From contig JAHDWK010000046.1 in the NCBI GenBank assembly GCA_023382655.1, positions 1-37,232 of the forward strand: a DNA stretch of 37,232 bases. The letters run 5' to 3'. The notes under the pieces are model-generated. The model was not told the DNA's origin and searched no databases. It saw only the letters and a program-made list of their open reading frames with translations. This document shows positions 18,001 to 26,834 of the stretch, in pieces. The translations under genes were made by a program, and so were the position numbers. How positions within the stretch are numbered: the stretch's first letter is position 1; each line of letters opens with the position of its first letter. Source of the DNA: Anaerolineae bacterium (GTDB lineage: Bacteria; Chloroflexota; Anaerolineae; Promineifilales; Promineifilaceae).

Positions 18001-20705
18001 AGTGCGACCCGGCGACGGCCGTAGCCCTGCTCCACTCCCGCCCAGTTCACATCCACGCCCAACGTGTACAGTGCCCCCAGGCTGCTCAATAGCTGTTCCC
18101 ACTCCCCTCGCCCTGGCCGCAGACTGGGCAGCCATACCGCCTCTGCTTCCGTCACGCTCTGCCGCCCCATACCCAACAACGTCGGCTTGGGGCCAATCTC
18201 AATGAAGACCCCCGCCCCCTGCTGCCGCAATGCCGCCATGCCCGGCGCAAACCGCACCGGCTGCCGGATATGCTCCACCCAATAATCGGCGCTGCTCATC
18301 TCTGCCCCCACTGGCTGGCCGGTCACGTTGCTGATAATCTCCAACCGGGGTGGGTGGAGCGGCACAGAGGCCACTATCTCGGCAAATGGTTGTAAGATGG
18401 GCGTCATCAGCGGGGAGTGGAAGGCATGGGAGACGTTCAGGTCGCGGGTTTCAATGCCTTGCCGCTGGAGTGCGGCAGTCACGGCCGTGACTGCTTCGGC
18501 CTGTCCGGCATAGGTGATGCTCTCCGGCCCGTTCACGGCGGCGATACCCACCGCCTCAGCATAAGGGGCGATGGCTGCCTGTACTGTTTCTTCCGCAGCA
18601 AAGGCGACAGCCATACGGCCAGGGGTGGTCAAGGTTTGCATCAGCCGTCCGCGTGCGGCCACCAGTTTCAGCCCATCTTCCAGGCTGAAAACGCCGGCCA
18701 GGCAGGCAGCCACGTATTCTCCGATGCTGTGTCCCAGCAGCACGTCCGGCTGGATACCCCAGGATTGCCACAACTTGGCCAGGGCGTATTCCAGGGCGAA
18801 GAGCGCCGGTTGGGTGTAGGCAGTTTCGTCCAGAGGAGAACTGTCACCATCAGATGGGTAGAGGACGGAGAGCAACGGCCGTGCCAGATACGGCCGTAGC
18901 CGTTCGTCGCACGCTTGCATGGTCTGGCGGAAGAGGGGTTGGCTCTGGTATAGCTCTTGCCCCATGCCCACGTATTGGCTGCCCTGCCCCGTGAACAGAA
19001 AGGCGATTTTGCCTCTTTCTTTGCCTTTTACCTGCCCACTTACCAGACCATCCACCTCCTGACCAGAGGTGAAACCACCTAGTTTCTCTTGCAGGTCGGC
19101 CGCAGAGTGGGCGACAACGGCCAGGCGATGGGGGAAATGGGTACGGCCGTTCACGGCCGTGTAACAAACATCGGCCAGGGAAACTTCCGGCTGCGTTGCT
19201 AGAAACGCCTGGTACCGTTGCGCCAGTTCGGGCAGCGCCGCTTCGTTTTTGGCCGACAGGGTGAGCAGGTGGGCGGCCCGGCCGTTTTCTGCTGCTACCG
19301 GTTCTGGCAAAGGCGCTTCGCCAACCACCAGGTGCGCGTTCACGCCACTGGCCCCAAACGAGCTGATACCCGCCAGACGCGGTTTCTCACCGCCAGACCA
19401 GGGGGTCAGTTTGGTGGGGATTTTGACCGGAATCTCCGACCAGGGGATGTACGGATTGGGTTGCGTCAGGTGCAAATGGGGCGGAATGGCCTGGCGTTGT
19501 AAGGAAAGGATAACCTTGATCAAACCGGCGACGCCGGCGACAGCTTCCGTATGGCCGATGTTGGTTTTGACCGAACCGAGCAGAAACGGCGCATCCGCCA
19601 ACCGCCCCTGGCCGAACACCGCATCCAGCGCCCGCACTTCAATGGGGTCGCCCAGCGAGGTGCCGGTACCGTGCGCCTCGATGTAATCTACATCCTGTGG
19701 CGTCACGCGGGCGGCCTGGAGGGCGTCACGGATGACGCGCTCTTGCGCCTGGCGGTTGGGCACGGTAAAGCCGCTGCTGGCCCCATCCTGGTTGACGGCC
19801 GAACCACGAATGACGGCCAGAATGGGGTCTTGCGCCCCTAGGGCATCAGAGAGACGCTTGAGAACGACCACGCCACAGCCTTCACTGCGCACAAACCCGT
19901 TGGCCCGGCCGTCAAATGCCTGGCAACGGCCGTCGGGGGACAACATCTTATTCTTGCTGGCCGTAATCAACCAGTCGGGCGATAAAATCAGGTTCACACC
20001 GCCGGCCACCGCCAGGTCGCTCTCCCCCAGGCGCAAACTTTGGGCGGCCAGATGCACCGCCACCAGCGAAGAAGAGCAGGCTGTGTCCAGCGCCATACAT
20101 GGCCCCTGAAAACCAAAAATATAGGCCAGACGGCCGGCAATGGCGTTCATTGTGTTGCCCATCAGCCGGTATGGGTTGGCGCTGGCGGCTGCATCTTCTC
20201 CGTTCAAAAGCTGCAAATAATCGTTAAACGTAGCCCCGACAAACACCCCGGTGCGGCTGCCCGCCAGTTGTGACGGCGCCTGTCCCGCCCGTTCCAACGC
20301 CTCCCAGGTCACTTCCAACAGGAGCCGTTGTTGCGGGTCCATGCTGCGCGCCTCTACCGGCGCAATGCCAAAAAAGAGGGGGTCAAACTGGTCCACGTTC
20401 TCCAAAAAGCCACCCCAACGGGTGATCATCTTACCCGGCGCTTCCGGGTCCGGGTCATAATAGGCATCCACGTCCCACCGGGTAGCGGGAATCTCCTGAA
20501 TCGCGTCCACACCCTCTCGCAGCAAACGCCAGAAAGCGTCTGGCGTATCTACGCCGCCGGGAAAGCGACAACCCATGCCAATAACGGCAATTGGCTCTGT
20601 GCGCGCCTGTTCCACGGTCTCCAATCGGGCGCGCAGCTTTTGCAGCGCCGACAGCGCCTCTTTTAACCGCGATTGATAGTCAACCCGGCTGGTTGTTTCG
20701 CCCAT
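15051..20705 (-). CDS. Modular type I PKS, KS-AT-DH-KR-ACP (PKS-D)
   Basis: An 1,884-residue module in standard order. The N-terminal 40 residues form a coiled-coil docking helix. KS: Cys210 in DTACSSS, HGTGT, KTNIGH. AT: Ser660 in GHSIGEY, His763 in HAFH (malonyl type), identical to the AT of PKS-E. DH: SPLLG, His963 in a complete HxxxGxxxxP, Asp1132 and Gln1136 in DSSWQ, so it should dehydrate. KR: AGGLGSLG near 1483, LDD present (B-type, matching the need to feed a DH), Ser1614 and Tyr1627. ACP: Ser1792 in LGMDSL. The C-terminus carries an acidic docking tail (LSEMEIAGLLAQEL). It starts 10 nt after the PKS-C stop; its GAGGAG ribosome site overlaps that stop, and the pair should be translationally coupled. 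Expected outcome: one malonyl extension left as an alkene. No enoylreductase is present between DH and KR. Confidence 0.97.
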   Translation of the reverse strand: MGETTSRVDYQSRLKEALSALQKLRARLETVEQARTEPIAVIGMGCRFPGGVDTPDAFWRLLREGVDAIQEIPATRWDVDAYYDPDPEAPGKMITRWGGFLENVDQFDPLFFGIAPVEARSMDPQQRLLLEVTWEALERAGQAPSQLAGSRTGVFVGATFNDYLQLLNGEDAAASANPYRLMGNTMNAIAGRLAYIFGFQGPCMALDTACSSSLVAVHLAAQSLRLGESDLAVAGGVNLILSPDWLITASKNKMLSPDGRCQAFDGRANGFVRSEGCGVVVLKRLSDALGAQDPILAVIRGSAVNQDGASSGFTVPNRQAQERVIRDALQAARVTPQDVDYIEAHGTGTSLGDPIEVRALDAVFGQGRLADAPFLLGSVKTNIGHTEAVAGVAGLIKVILSLQRQAIPPHLHLTQPNPYIPWSEIPVKIPTKLTPWSGGEKPRLAGISSFGASGVNAHLVVGEAPLPEPVAAENGRAAHLLTLSAKNEAALPELAQRYQAFLATQPEVSLADVCYTAVNGRTHFPHRLAVVAHSAADLQEKLGGFTSGQEVDGLVSGQVKGKERGKIAFLFTGQGSQYVGMGQELYQSQPLFRQTMQACDERLRPYLARPLLSVLYPSDGDSSPLDETAYTQPALFALEYALAKLWQSWGIQPDVLLGHSIGEYVAACLAGVFSLEDGLKLVAARGRLMQTLTTPGRMAVAFAAEETVQAAIAPYAEAVGIAAVNGPESITYAGQAEAVTAVTAALQRQGIETRDLNVSHAFHSPLMTPILQPFAEIVASVPLHPPRLEIISNVTGQPVGAEMSSADYWVEHIRQPVRFAPGMAALRQQGAGVFIEIGPKPTLLGMGRQSVTEAEAVWLPSLRPGRGEWEQLLSSLGALYTLGVDVNWAGVEQGYGRRRVALPTYPFQRQRYWVKKTTGVRSPVSQNGVTSPLLGQRLRLPNSRESRFETQLAVQSPPHLDDHRVFGTAVVPGAFYVSMVLTAVKETAGTASCWLEDIFFPQALPLAEPDASLVQLILTPEAGDPTTFQIVSAPDNGPEANPWQLHATGKVHTVPSNTPEIVDLAAIKRRCPQRLSGENFYADFWQAGYHLGSAFRWLEEIWQGEGESLCRLRLPTLPDDAREYQLYPGLIDSSWQSLLSCPGIDLADMTTEGFIYIPFHIGRFHFYGRPATSNYWCHTILRETAAQNGVGPVGDICLLDDDGRVIAAVTGLQLTRAEPKTFARSPSGVDEWLYKIEWQAQERAQPEAGATANGRLSDGRWLIFADQGGVGAALAGRLAAVGHKAMMVWPGEWYAQTAVNQYQLNPSQPDQFHRLLQESQAGGHLQGVIHLWGADTHQELSGARLRQLQERDCGSVLHLVQAMGEQPAGKTPLWLVTRHTQAVGAETVVAADTSAIQVGQATLWGLGRVIALEQPELWGGLIDLPSLVDAVEAATFLWREINQPDGENQIAFRDGRRFVPRLKRHQAVASEQITIRSDGRYLIAGGLGSLGLQVAHWLAAQGARHLLLVGRQGITTEKQQAAIQQLQHSGVQVQVFAADVSQADEVTRLLNPVQGDSLPLRGIVYAAGVLDDGLLVQQSWPRFERVLAAKVTGAWNLHCQTQDQPLDFFLCFSSATAVLGWAGQGNYAAANAFLDALVHYRRQLGLPGLSVNWGPWAEAGMATRVGKTGQDRWSAAGIGFIPADKGLHALALLLASSPDTPQATVLPVHWGQYGQQFPEGCEPALVRRLVGAGERPSAPPPQLLTELRAAPARHRHKLLVDHLRGQAAQVLGLELPEHIGLQQGFFELGMDSLMAMELRNRLQSSLSSSLPATLFFKYPTVEKMGNYLMQEVLAAAFPADTEPHFNTADDQGEVTDGLDDLSEMEIAGLLAQELAAVRAEVVMS
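17977..18995. repeat. Perfect direct repeat, copy 2 (AT domain of PKS-D)
   Basis: Second copy of the AT-domain repeat at 12332-13350. The first mismatch at the high-coordinate end is position 18996 (C) against 13351 (T); at the low end differences begin just below 17977. The flanking DH of PKS-D and the docking/KS regions are not duplicated. Identity including third codon positions points to recent gene conversion or a domain swap. Confidence 0.95.
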
Positions 20706-20715
20706 GACATTCTCC

Positions 20716-23700
20716 TCATACCAGTTCGCTAATCGTCAAAAGCTCGCTGTCCACCAGAGATAACAGTTCCTCTTCAGACAACCCATCCCAACTGCTGCTG
20801 GCGTGTTCATTCGCTCCGGTTGTGGCTTCCATCTCTGCGGGGGGTAAACGATCCACCTTGCCATTCCCGTTAGCGCTGATTCGCAAGATATCCCTGGCTA
20901 AAAAGGCCGCCAGGTCATGGATGGTGGGGTATTCAAACGCCACCGTGGGTGGTAAGGAACAGGTCAGGCTGGCTTCCAGCCGGTTGCGCAGCTCCACCGT
21001 CATGATCGAGTCCATACCCATGGCAAAGAATCCTTGCTCGGTGTCTAATGATTCGGATGAATCAGCCCCGATAACGGCCGTTACCTGCTGGCGTACATGA
21101 CCCAACAGCAATTCCCATTGGTCCCCAGAAGCAGCCGCTTTGATTTGCGCAACCAGGCCATTTGCAGCCTTGTCCACCGTTCCATTTTGGGCCGGTAAGG
21201 CAATGGCAATCTGTTCCAAGAGGGGTTGTTTACCCCGGATCTCATAGATCGGCTTAAAACGTGACCACTCGATAGCCGCTACTGTTTGTTGTACGGCGTC
21301 TGTTTCCAACAAATAACGCAGCGTGTCCAGCGCCGCCGGGGCGGCCATGCCCGCCAGGCCAATCTGGGCGAAAAATTGGGCCAGGTCGGCCGAGACCATG
21401 CCGTGACCATCCCACCAGCCCCAGTTGACGCTCAGCGCCGGTAATCCCAAAGCGCGCCGGTAATGGGCCATCGCATCCAGGAAGTGGTTGGCCGCCGCGT
21501 AATGGGCCATGCCCTGTGACCCCCACACCGATGCCCCGGAGGAAAACAAGACAAAAAAGTCCAGCGGGGCATTTGTTGTCTGGCACAATTGATGCAGCAC
21601 CCAGGTTCCGGTCACTTTCGCCTGGAGCGCGGCGTAAAGGGCGGCGGTCGGCATTTCGGTTATAGTGTGTGCCGTCACCACACCGGCGGCATGAATGATG
21701 CCTCGCAGCGGCGGCCCGTTTTCCAGTTCGGCAAACAACGCCGCCATTTGTGACCAATCGGCCACATCAGCCCTGGCGACTTGCACCTGGACGCCCTGCG
21801 CCTCTAGCGTCTGGATGGTTTCCATCTGCTGCGTTCTGGCATCATCGGCCGCAGACACGCCGGTGCGGCTGGTTAAAATGAGGCGTCCGGCCCCCTGTCC
21901 GGCTAACCAGCGCGCCACCGCCAGACCCAGATTGCCCAGGCCACCGGTGACCAGGTAAGTACCGTCCGCCTGGATGGTTACAGGTTTGTGATTGTGGTCG
22001 GGGGCACTGCGCGCCAGCCGGGGCACAAAACGGGAATTTTCCCGGAAAGCAACCTGGTTTTCGGCATCTGGGCAGCGTATTTGAGCCAGCAGTTGGCCTA
22101 TCTGTTCGGCCAGGTCGTTGGTTGTGTCGGAGAGGGGTGGCAAATCTATCAGGCCACCCCACAGATCGGGCTGCTCCAAAGCGATGACCCGCCCGAATCC
22201 CCACAGCGGTGATTGTTCCATCTGGATACGCGCTGCTTCTTTGCCGGTGGATTGCACGCCGCGTGTAACCAACCAGAGCCGGCCACGGCCGTCCCCCTGA
22301 CACTGCGCCATGGCCTGAACCAGGTGCAGTACACTGCCGCAACCACGCACCTGGGCCTGGTGTAGCTGGTCAAGGGTTAGCGCTGTTTCTGTATCCAGAC
22401 TCCAGAGATGGATGATGCCTTGCCAGTCTCTTACCTCGTCACATTCCTGCAACAACCGGGCATAGTGGTCCGGCCGGGTGGGGTCGAGGTGGTATTGGTC
22501 AACGGCCGTACACGCCCATGTCTCGCCCGCCCAAACCAGCGTCGCCGTGTCACCCGCCGCCGCCAGACGCCCGGCCAAAGCCTGGCCCACGCCACCCTGA
22601 TCGGCAAAAATCAACCAACGGTCGTGTCCCATCGGTTCGGTTGGCTCGTCTGCCGGTGGCTGTTCTTGCCACCGCAATTCGTATAACCAGTCCGGTTCCG
22701 GTGGTTCTGGCTGCGCCTTGTGGGTCGCGCGTACCCCTGGTTTTACCGGCAGCCAGTACCGCTGCCGCTGGAACGGATAGGTGGGCAGCACCATGCGCCG
22801 CCTACCGTACCCCTGATCCAGGCTGGCCCGGTCTACTTCCACACCCAGGGTGATGAGAGCGCCCACGCTCTCCAACATTTGCTGCCAATCGCCTCGTTTG
22901 GGATGCAGGCTGGGCAGCCAGGCGCCCTCGCCTGCTATACGTTGGCCCATGCCCAACAAGGTGGGTTTTGGCCCCATTTCAATATAAATCGTAGCCCCCT
23001 GCTGCTGCAAACAGTGAATGCCATCGGCAAAACGCACCGGCTGGCGCATATGCGCCACCCAATAGTCCGGTTGCGCCATTTCCGCCCCGGCGATCTGCCC
23101 GTTGCCGTTGCTGACCACGGGCAGGGACGGCCGTGCCAGCGACGTTCCGGCCACAATTTGTGCATACGCCCCCAATATCGGTTCCATCAACGGGGAATGG
23201 GAGGCGTGGGGAATATTCAACCGCCGCGTCTGGATGCCCTGTGCGGCCAAAGTAGTCATCACGGCGTGCACGGCCGTAGCCCGGCCGGAAATGGTCACGT
23301 TGCGCGGCCCATTGACGGCGGCAATGCCTACTTCTTGGCTGTAGGGGGCCAGCGCTTCCTGCACCTGCTCTTCATCGGCAAAAACGACCACCATCCAGCC
23401 CGGCTCCGTCTCGTACTGCATCAGGCGGCCGCGTTCGGCTACCAGTTTCAGCCCATCGGCCAAGCTCAATACCCCGGCCAGGCAGGCAGCGGCATATTCA
23501 CCCAGGCTGTGCCCCAGTAACAGGTCTGGCTGCACACCCCAGGATTGCCACAGTTTCGCCAGAGCGTATTCGATGGTGAACATGGCCGGTTGGGCATACA
23601 CCATCTCATCCAATGGAGACGGTTCGCCCGGCTGCGGATAGATGACAGAGAGCAACGGCCGTGCCAGATACGGCCGTACCAGTTCCGTGCACTCATCCAC

Positions 23701-25482
23701 CGTCTGCCGAAAACCAGTGTGGGTTTCATACAGTTCCTGCGCCATGCCCACATATTGGCCGCCTTGCCCCGGAAATAAAAAGGCGATTGCCCCCCGTTCC
23801 CCATCGGCCTGCCCACGAAAAACTCCCTCACCCACTTTCCCCTCGTTTAGCTCACGCAGTTTGGCGGCCGCTTCGGCCGGGGAGGCCGCCGCCAGACTCA
23901 GGCGGTGGTTAAAGTGCGCCCGCGCCTGGTGCAGGGTGTGGCAAACATCGGCCAGCGGTACGTCAGGATGGGCTGCCAGGTATTGGGCAAATTGGGTGGC
24001 CTGGGCTTGCAGGGCGGCTTCGCTTTTGGCGGAGAGGGTGAGCAGGTGATACGGCCGTGTCGCCTGCGTTTCCGTGACCACCGGCTGTGGCGCTTCTTCC
24101 AGGATGACATGAGCGTTGATGCCGCTCAGACCAAAGGAACTGACTCCGGCCAGGCGCGGCTTCTCACCCACCGGCCAGGGCGTGAGCGCCGTAGGGATGG
24201 TCACCGGCATTTCTTCCAAACCAATGGCCTGGTTCACGTGCTGCAAGTGTAAATGAGGTGGAATGGCCTGGTGATGCAGCGCCAGCGCCACTTTCATCAG
24301 CCCGGCAACCCCGGCGGCAGATTCTAAATGGCCGATATTGGTTTTCACCGAACCGATCAGCAAGGGTTTGTTGGGTGAGCGCCCCTCGTTCAATACAGCG
24401 TCCAACGCTTTGACTTCAATGGGGTCGCCCAGGGGCGTACCGGTGCCGTGCGCTTCCACGTAGCTGATCTGGTGTGAGGCGACGCCGGCGTTTTGCAAAG
24501 CCCGGCGAATCAACGCCTGCTGCGCCGGGCCGTTGGGCACGGTTAAGCCGCCGCTGGGACCGTCGTGGTTCACGGCCGTGCCCCGAATCAACGCCAGGAT
24601 GGGGTCGCCATCGGCCAGCGCATCGGACAGCCGCTTCAGCACCACAATGCCGCAGCCTTCACTGCGGACGTACCCATTGGCGGCGGCATCAAATGTTTTA
24701 CTGACGCCATCCGGCGACAGCGCCCCCATGCGCGAGAGGGAAATGTGCATTTCCGGCGAAGTGATGACGTTCACACCGCCGGCCAACGCCAGGTCGGTTT
24801 CCCCGGCACGCAGGCTCTGGCAGGCTAGATGCACGGCCACCAGCGAGGAGGAGCAAACAGTGTTCAGCGTCAGGCTGGGGCCTTGCAGCCCCAGGATGTA
24901 GGAGACGCGACCGGCAGCAAAGCTGGTATCGGTGCCACTGGCGTAATAAGCGTCAACGGCCGTGCCATCTTGCTGGTGTAAATAACGCTGACCATAGTCA
25001 TACAACATTACCCCAAAATAGACGCCTGTCTGGCTGCCTTCCAGGCCATCCGGTTTGATGCCAGATCGCTCCAACGCCTCCCAACTCACCTCCAGCAGGA
25101 GCCGTTGCTGCGGGTCTAAGCCCTTGGCTTCGCGTGGGGTAATCCCAAAAAACGGGGCGTCAAACTGGTCAACGTCGGGCAAGAAACCGCCACGCCGGGT
25201 ATACATTTTCCCCGGCGCGTGTGGGTCGGGGTCATAATAAGCATCCACATCCCAACGATCCGGCGGGATGTCGGTAATGGCATGGACGCCATTTTTCAAG
25301 TTTTGCCAGAATGTGTCCGGGTCATTGGCCCCACCTGGAAAACGGCAGCCCGCGCCGACGATGGCAATGGGTTCGGTGCGGGCACGTTCCAGGGTGTTCA
25401 ACCGGGCGCGTAAAGATTTCAGTTCCAGCAGGGCGCGCTTGGTGGGCGATAATTGTTCATCTGGTAGATAACTTTCGCTCAT
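20716..25482 (-). CDS. Modular type I PKS, KS-AT-KR-ACP, atypical AT signature (PKS-C)
   Basis: A 1,588-residue module. The N-terminus is a Leu/Arg heptad-like docking helix. KS: Cys210 in NTVCSSS (Asn/Val instead of Asp/Ala), with HGTGT and KTNIGH. AT: FPGQGGQY, Ser659 in GHSLGEY, and HASH (759-762) with His762 catalytic. Known malonyl ATs show HAFH and methylmalonyl ATs YASH, so this AT is intermediate and its extender cannot be assigned safely. KR: TGGLGNLG near 1178, Ser1315 and Tyr1328, Trp eight residues before Tyr, no LDD: A-type. ACP: Ser1492 in MGMDSI. The C-terminal tail is LSEEELLSLVDSEL, a docking element. The ATG overlaps the ligase stop (ATGA) and has AAAAGG 6 nt upstream. It is the first PKS after the ligase/ACP/SDR cassette. 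Expected product: a beta-hydroxy unit. Confidence 0.97.
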   Translation of the reverse strand: MSESYLPDEQLSPTKRALLELKSLRARLNTLERARTEPIAIVGAGCRFPGGANDPDTFWQNLKNGVHAITDIPPDRWDVDAYYDPDPHAPGKMYTRRGGFLPDVDQFDAPFFGITPREAKGLDPQQRLLLEVSWEALERSGIKPDGLEGSQTGVYFGVMLYDYGQRYLHQQDGTAVDAYYASGTDTSFAAGRVSYILGLQGPSLTLNTVCSSSLVAVHLACQSLRAGETDLALAGGVNVITSPEMHISLSRMGALSPDGVSKTFDAAANGYVRSEGCGIVVLKRLSDALADGDPILALIRGTAVNHDGPSGGLTVPNGPAQQALIRRALQNAGVASHQISYVEAHGTGTPLGDPIEVKALDAVLNEGRSPNKPLLIGSVKTNIGHLESAAGVAGLMKVALALHHQAIPPHLHLQHVNQAIGLEEMPVTIPTALTPWPVGEKPRLAGVSSFGLSGINAHVILEEAPQPVVTETQATRPYHLLTLSAKSEAALQAQATQFAQYLAAHPDVPLADVCHTLHQARAHFNHRLSLAAASPAEAAAKLRELNEGKVGEGVFRGQADGERGAIAFLFPGQGGQYVGMAQELYETHTGFRQTVDECTELVRPYLARPLLSVIYPQPGEPSPLDEMVYAQPAMFTIEYALAKLWQSWGVQPDLLLGHSLGEYAAACLAGVLSLADGLKLVAERGRLMQYETEPGWMVVVFADEEQVQEALAPYSQEVGIAAVNGPRNVTISGRATAVHAVMTTLAAQGIQTRRLNIPHASHSPLMEPILGAYAQIVAGTSLARPSLPVVSNGNGQIAGAEMAQPDYWVAHMRQPVRFADGIHCLQQQGATIYIEMGPKPTLLGMGQRIAGEGAWLPSLHPKRGDWQQMLESVGALITLGVEVDRASLDQGYGRRRMVLPTYPFQRQRYWLPVKPGVRATHKAQPEPPEPDWLYELRWQEQPPADEPTEPMGHDRWLIFADQGGVGQALAGRLAAAGDTATLVWAGETWACTAVDQYHLDPTRPDHYARLLQECDEVRDWQGIIHLWSLDTETALTLDQLHQAQVRGCGSVLHLVQAMAQCQGDGRGRLWLVTRGVQSTGKEAARIQMEQSPLWGFGRVIALEQPDLWGGLIDLPPLSDTTNDLAEQIGQLLAQIRCPDAENQVAFRENSRFVPRLARSAPDHNHKPVTIQADGTYLVTGGLGNLGLAVARWLAGQGAGRLILTSRTGVSAADDARTQQMETIQTLEAQGVQVQVARADVADWSQMAALFAELENGPPLRGIIHAAGVVTAHTITEMPTAALYAALQAKVTGTWVLHQLCQTTNAPLDFFVLFSSGASVWGSQGMAHYAAANHFLDAMAHYRRALGLPALSVNWGWWDGHGMVSADLAQFFAQIGLAGMAAPAALDTLRYLLETDAVQQTVAAIEWSRFKPIYEIRGKQPLLEQIAIALPAQNGTVDKAANGLVAQIKAAASGDQWELLLGHVRQQVTAVIGADSSESLDTEQGFFAMGMDSIMTVELRNRLEASLTCSLPPTVAFEYPTIHDLAAFLARDILRISANGNGKVDRLPPAEMEATTGANEHASSSWDGLSEEELLSLVDSELLTISELV

Positions 25483-26834
25483 GACAAACCTTTTCTCATT
25501 TTCTTAAGCCGGGCGCTGTGTTGTGCTTCGTCAGAGATAATGATTTTTACGGGAACTTTGTAGCTTTGCAGGCGCTCGCGGCAATACCGTTTCACCGTGC
25601 TGACAAATTGCCGGTAATCCAGATCGCCGTTGGCGTGCAGGCGCACCCTGGCGCAAACGACATGCCCGGTAATGGGATTCCTTTCGCCATACACCGTCAC
25701 CTCCTGCACATTCTCGATCTCTTGAATGACGCTTTCCACTTCAATGGGGTAAACTTTTTCACCACCGACATTGATAATTTCGGAATCACGCCCCAGCAGG
25801 CGTACATAATCGCCGTCTACTTCCACCCGATCCCCGGTGATCAGCCAGCCATCGTCGGTGAAGGGGGCCGGGGCATTGAGGTAGCCCAACATGGCCGACC
25901 GGGCTTTGATGTGTAGAATGCCATCCACTATCCGCGTTTGAAACTGTTCGCCGCCTACCTTCACCCACAAAGAGTCAGAGCTGCGTGACTGGGAGCGCAA
26001 AATGCCCACTTCGGAAAGGCCATAAGTCTGGCGCAATTCAATGGTGGGCAAGAGAGCGTGGATGCGTTGCAGGGTGCTTTCGGGCATCGGCTCGGTGCCG
26101 TAGGTGATGAGGCGCAGGGAAGAAAGGTCATACTTTTTGTATGCCTCGCTTAGCAGCAGCAGGTTGATGAAGGTGGGCGATGTGGGTAGCAAGTTTACCC
26201 GATACTTTTCTATCGCCTGCAAGATACAGTCCGGGCTGCGGTCTGGTGGCGCGACCATGCAGCCGGTGTTGGCCAGGGTGTAGAGCATGGTGTTCAGGCC
26301 ACCAATGTGGTCATAGAGCATAAAGGCGATGGTGCGGAAGCGTTTGCCCGGCGTCTGGTATTTTTGCAGCATGGGCAGCAGGTCATGGACGATGGCTTTG
26401 TGGTCGCCGGTGGAGCCGGAGGAGAAGAGGACCAGGCCCGGATGCCGGGTCTGGCGCAGGTGGGCATAGAGAGGATGCACGGCCGTGCCCGGCAACCGTT
26501 CCATCTGCGCCTCATCGGCTGCATCCAGCACAAAACGCATCTCTGCCTGGGCGACCTCCAACAGTCGGGGTTTGGCCGCTTCGGCCAGGCTGGCCAGGGG
26601 GACCACAATGCAGCCATGCTCTACCAGTGCCAGGAACAGGGCAATGGCCTGTGGTGAATAATTCCCTTCCAGGACCACCACCGCACCGGGCGGGACGCCC
26701 CGGCTTTTGATGGTTTCTTGCCAGGCAGCTATCTGCGCCAACAGCCAGCCGTAGGTGTATGCCCTGTCTTGCCAGATGACGGCTTCTTGCTCCTGGTTTT
26801 GCCGGAAAGCGTGCCGCAGAAAATCAATAAACAT
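25479..26834 (-). CDS. AMP-forming acyl ligase / adenylation enzyme (ANL superfamily)
   Basis: A 451-residue member of the acyl-CoA synthetase/NRPS adenylation superfamily, which activates a carboxylate as acyl-AMP and passes it to CoA or a carrier-protein thiol. Visible motifs: P-loop SSGSTGDHK (about 138-146, Lys146), YGTEPM, QTYGLSE (about 266), TGD (about 332) and GRDSEIINVGGEKVYP (about 345-360, the hinge region). The C-terminal Lys motif is degenerate: the usual TGK is replaced by RLKK, although a Lys stays in register. At 451 residues it is shorter than typical acyl-CoA ligases (about 500-550). The start shares one base with the SDR stop (TGATG) and has a strong GGGAGGGG ribosome site; the 3' end overlaps PKS-C. 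With a free ACP and a reductase next door it probably loads an acid onto that ACP. The substrate cannot be read from the sequence. Confidence 0.93.
   Translation of the reverse strand: MFIDFLRHAFRQNQEQEAVIWQDRAYTYGWLLAQIAAWQETIKSRGVPPGAVVVLEGNYSPQAIALFLALVEHGCIVVPLASLAEAAKPRLLEVAQAEMRFVLDAADEAQMERLPGTAVHPLYAHLRQTRHPGLVLFSSGSTGDHKAIVHDLLPMLQKYQTPGKRFRTIAFMLYDHIGGLNTMLYTLANTGCMVAPPDRSPDCILQAIEKYRVNLLPTSPTFINLLLLSEAYKKYDLSSLRLITYGTEPMPESTLQRIHALLPTIELRQTYGLSEVGILRSQSRSSDSLWVKVGGEQFQTRIVDGILHIKARSAMLGYLNAPAPFTDDGWLITGDRVEVDGDYVRLLGRDSEIINVGGEKVYPIEVESVIQEIENVQEVTVYGERNPITGHVVCARVRLHANGDLDYRQFVSTVKRYCRERLQSYKVPVKIIISDEAQHSARLKKMRKGLS

Noticed and set aside
22720..23520. Open frame of 266 codons on the plus strand
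   Set aside because: It is antisense to the AT of PKS-C, has no recognisable motifs, and is Gln/His/Arg-rich as expected for a complement of PKS coding DNA.
9274..25482. Enoylreductase domains in the DH-containing modules
   Set aside because: The stretch before each KR Rossmann motif looks like the KR structural subdomain (LIFADQGGVG and similar), which can be mistaken for an ER. No ER-type nucleotide motif (GxGxxG with the MDR context) is present.
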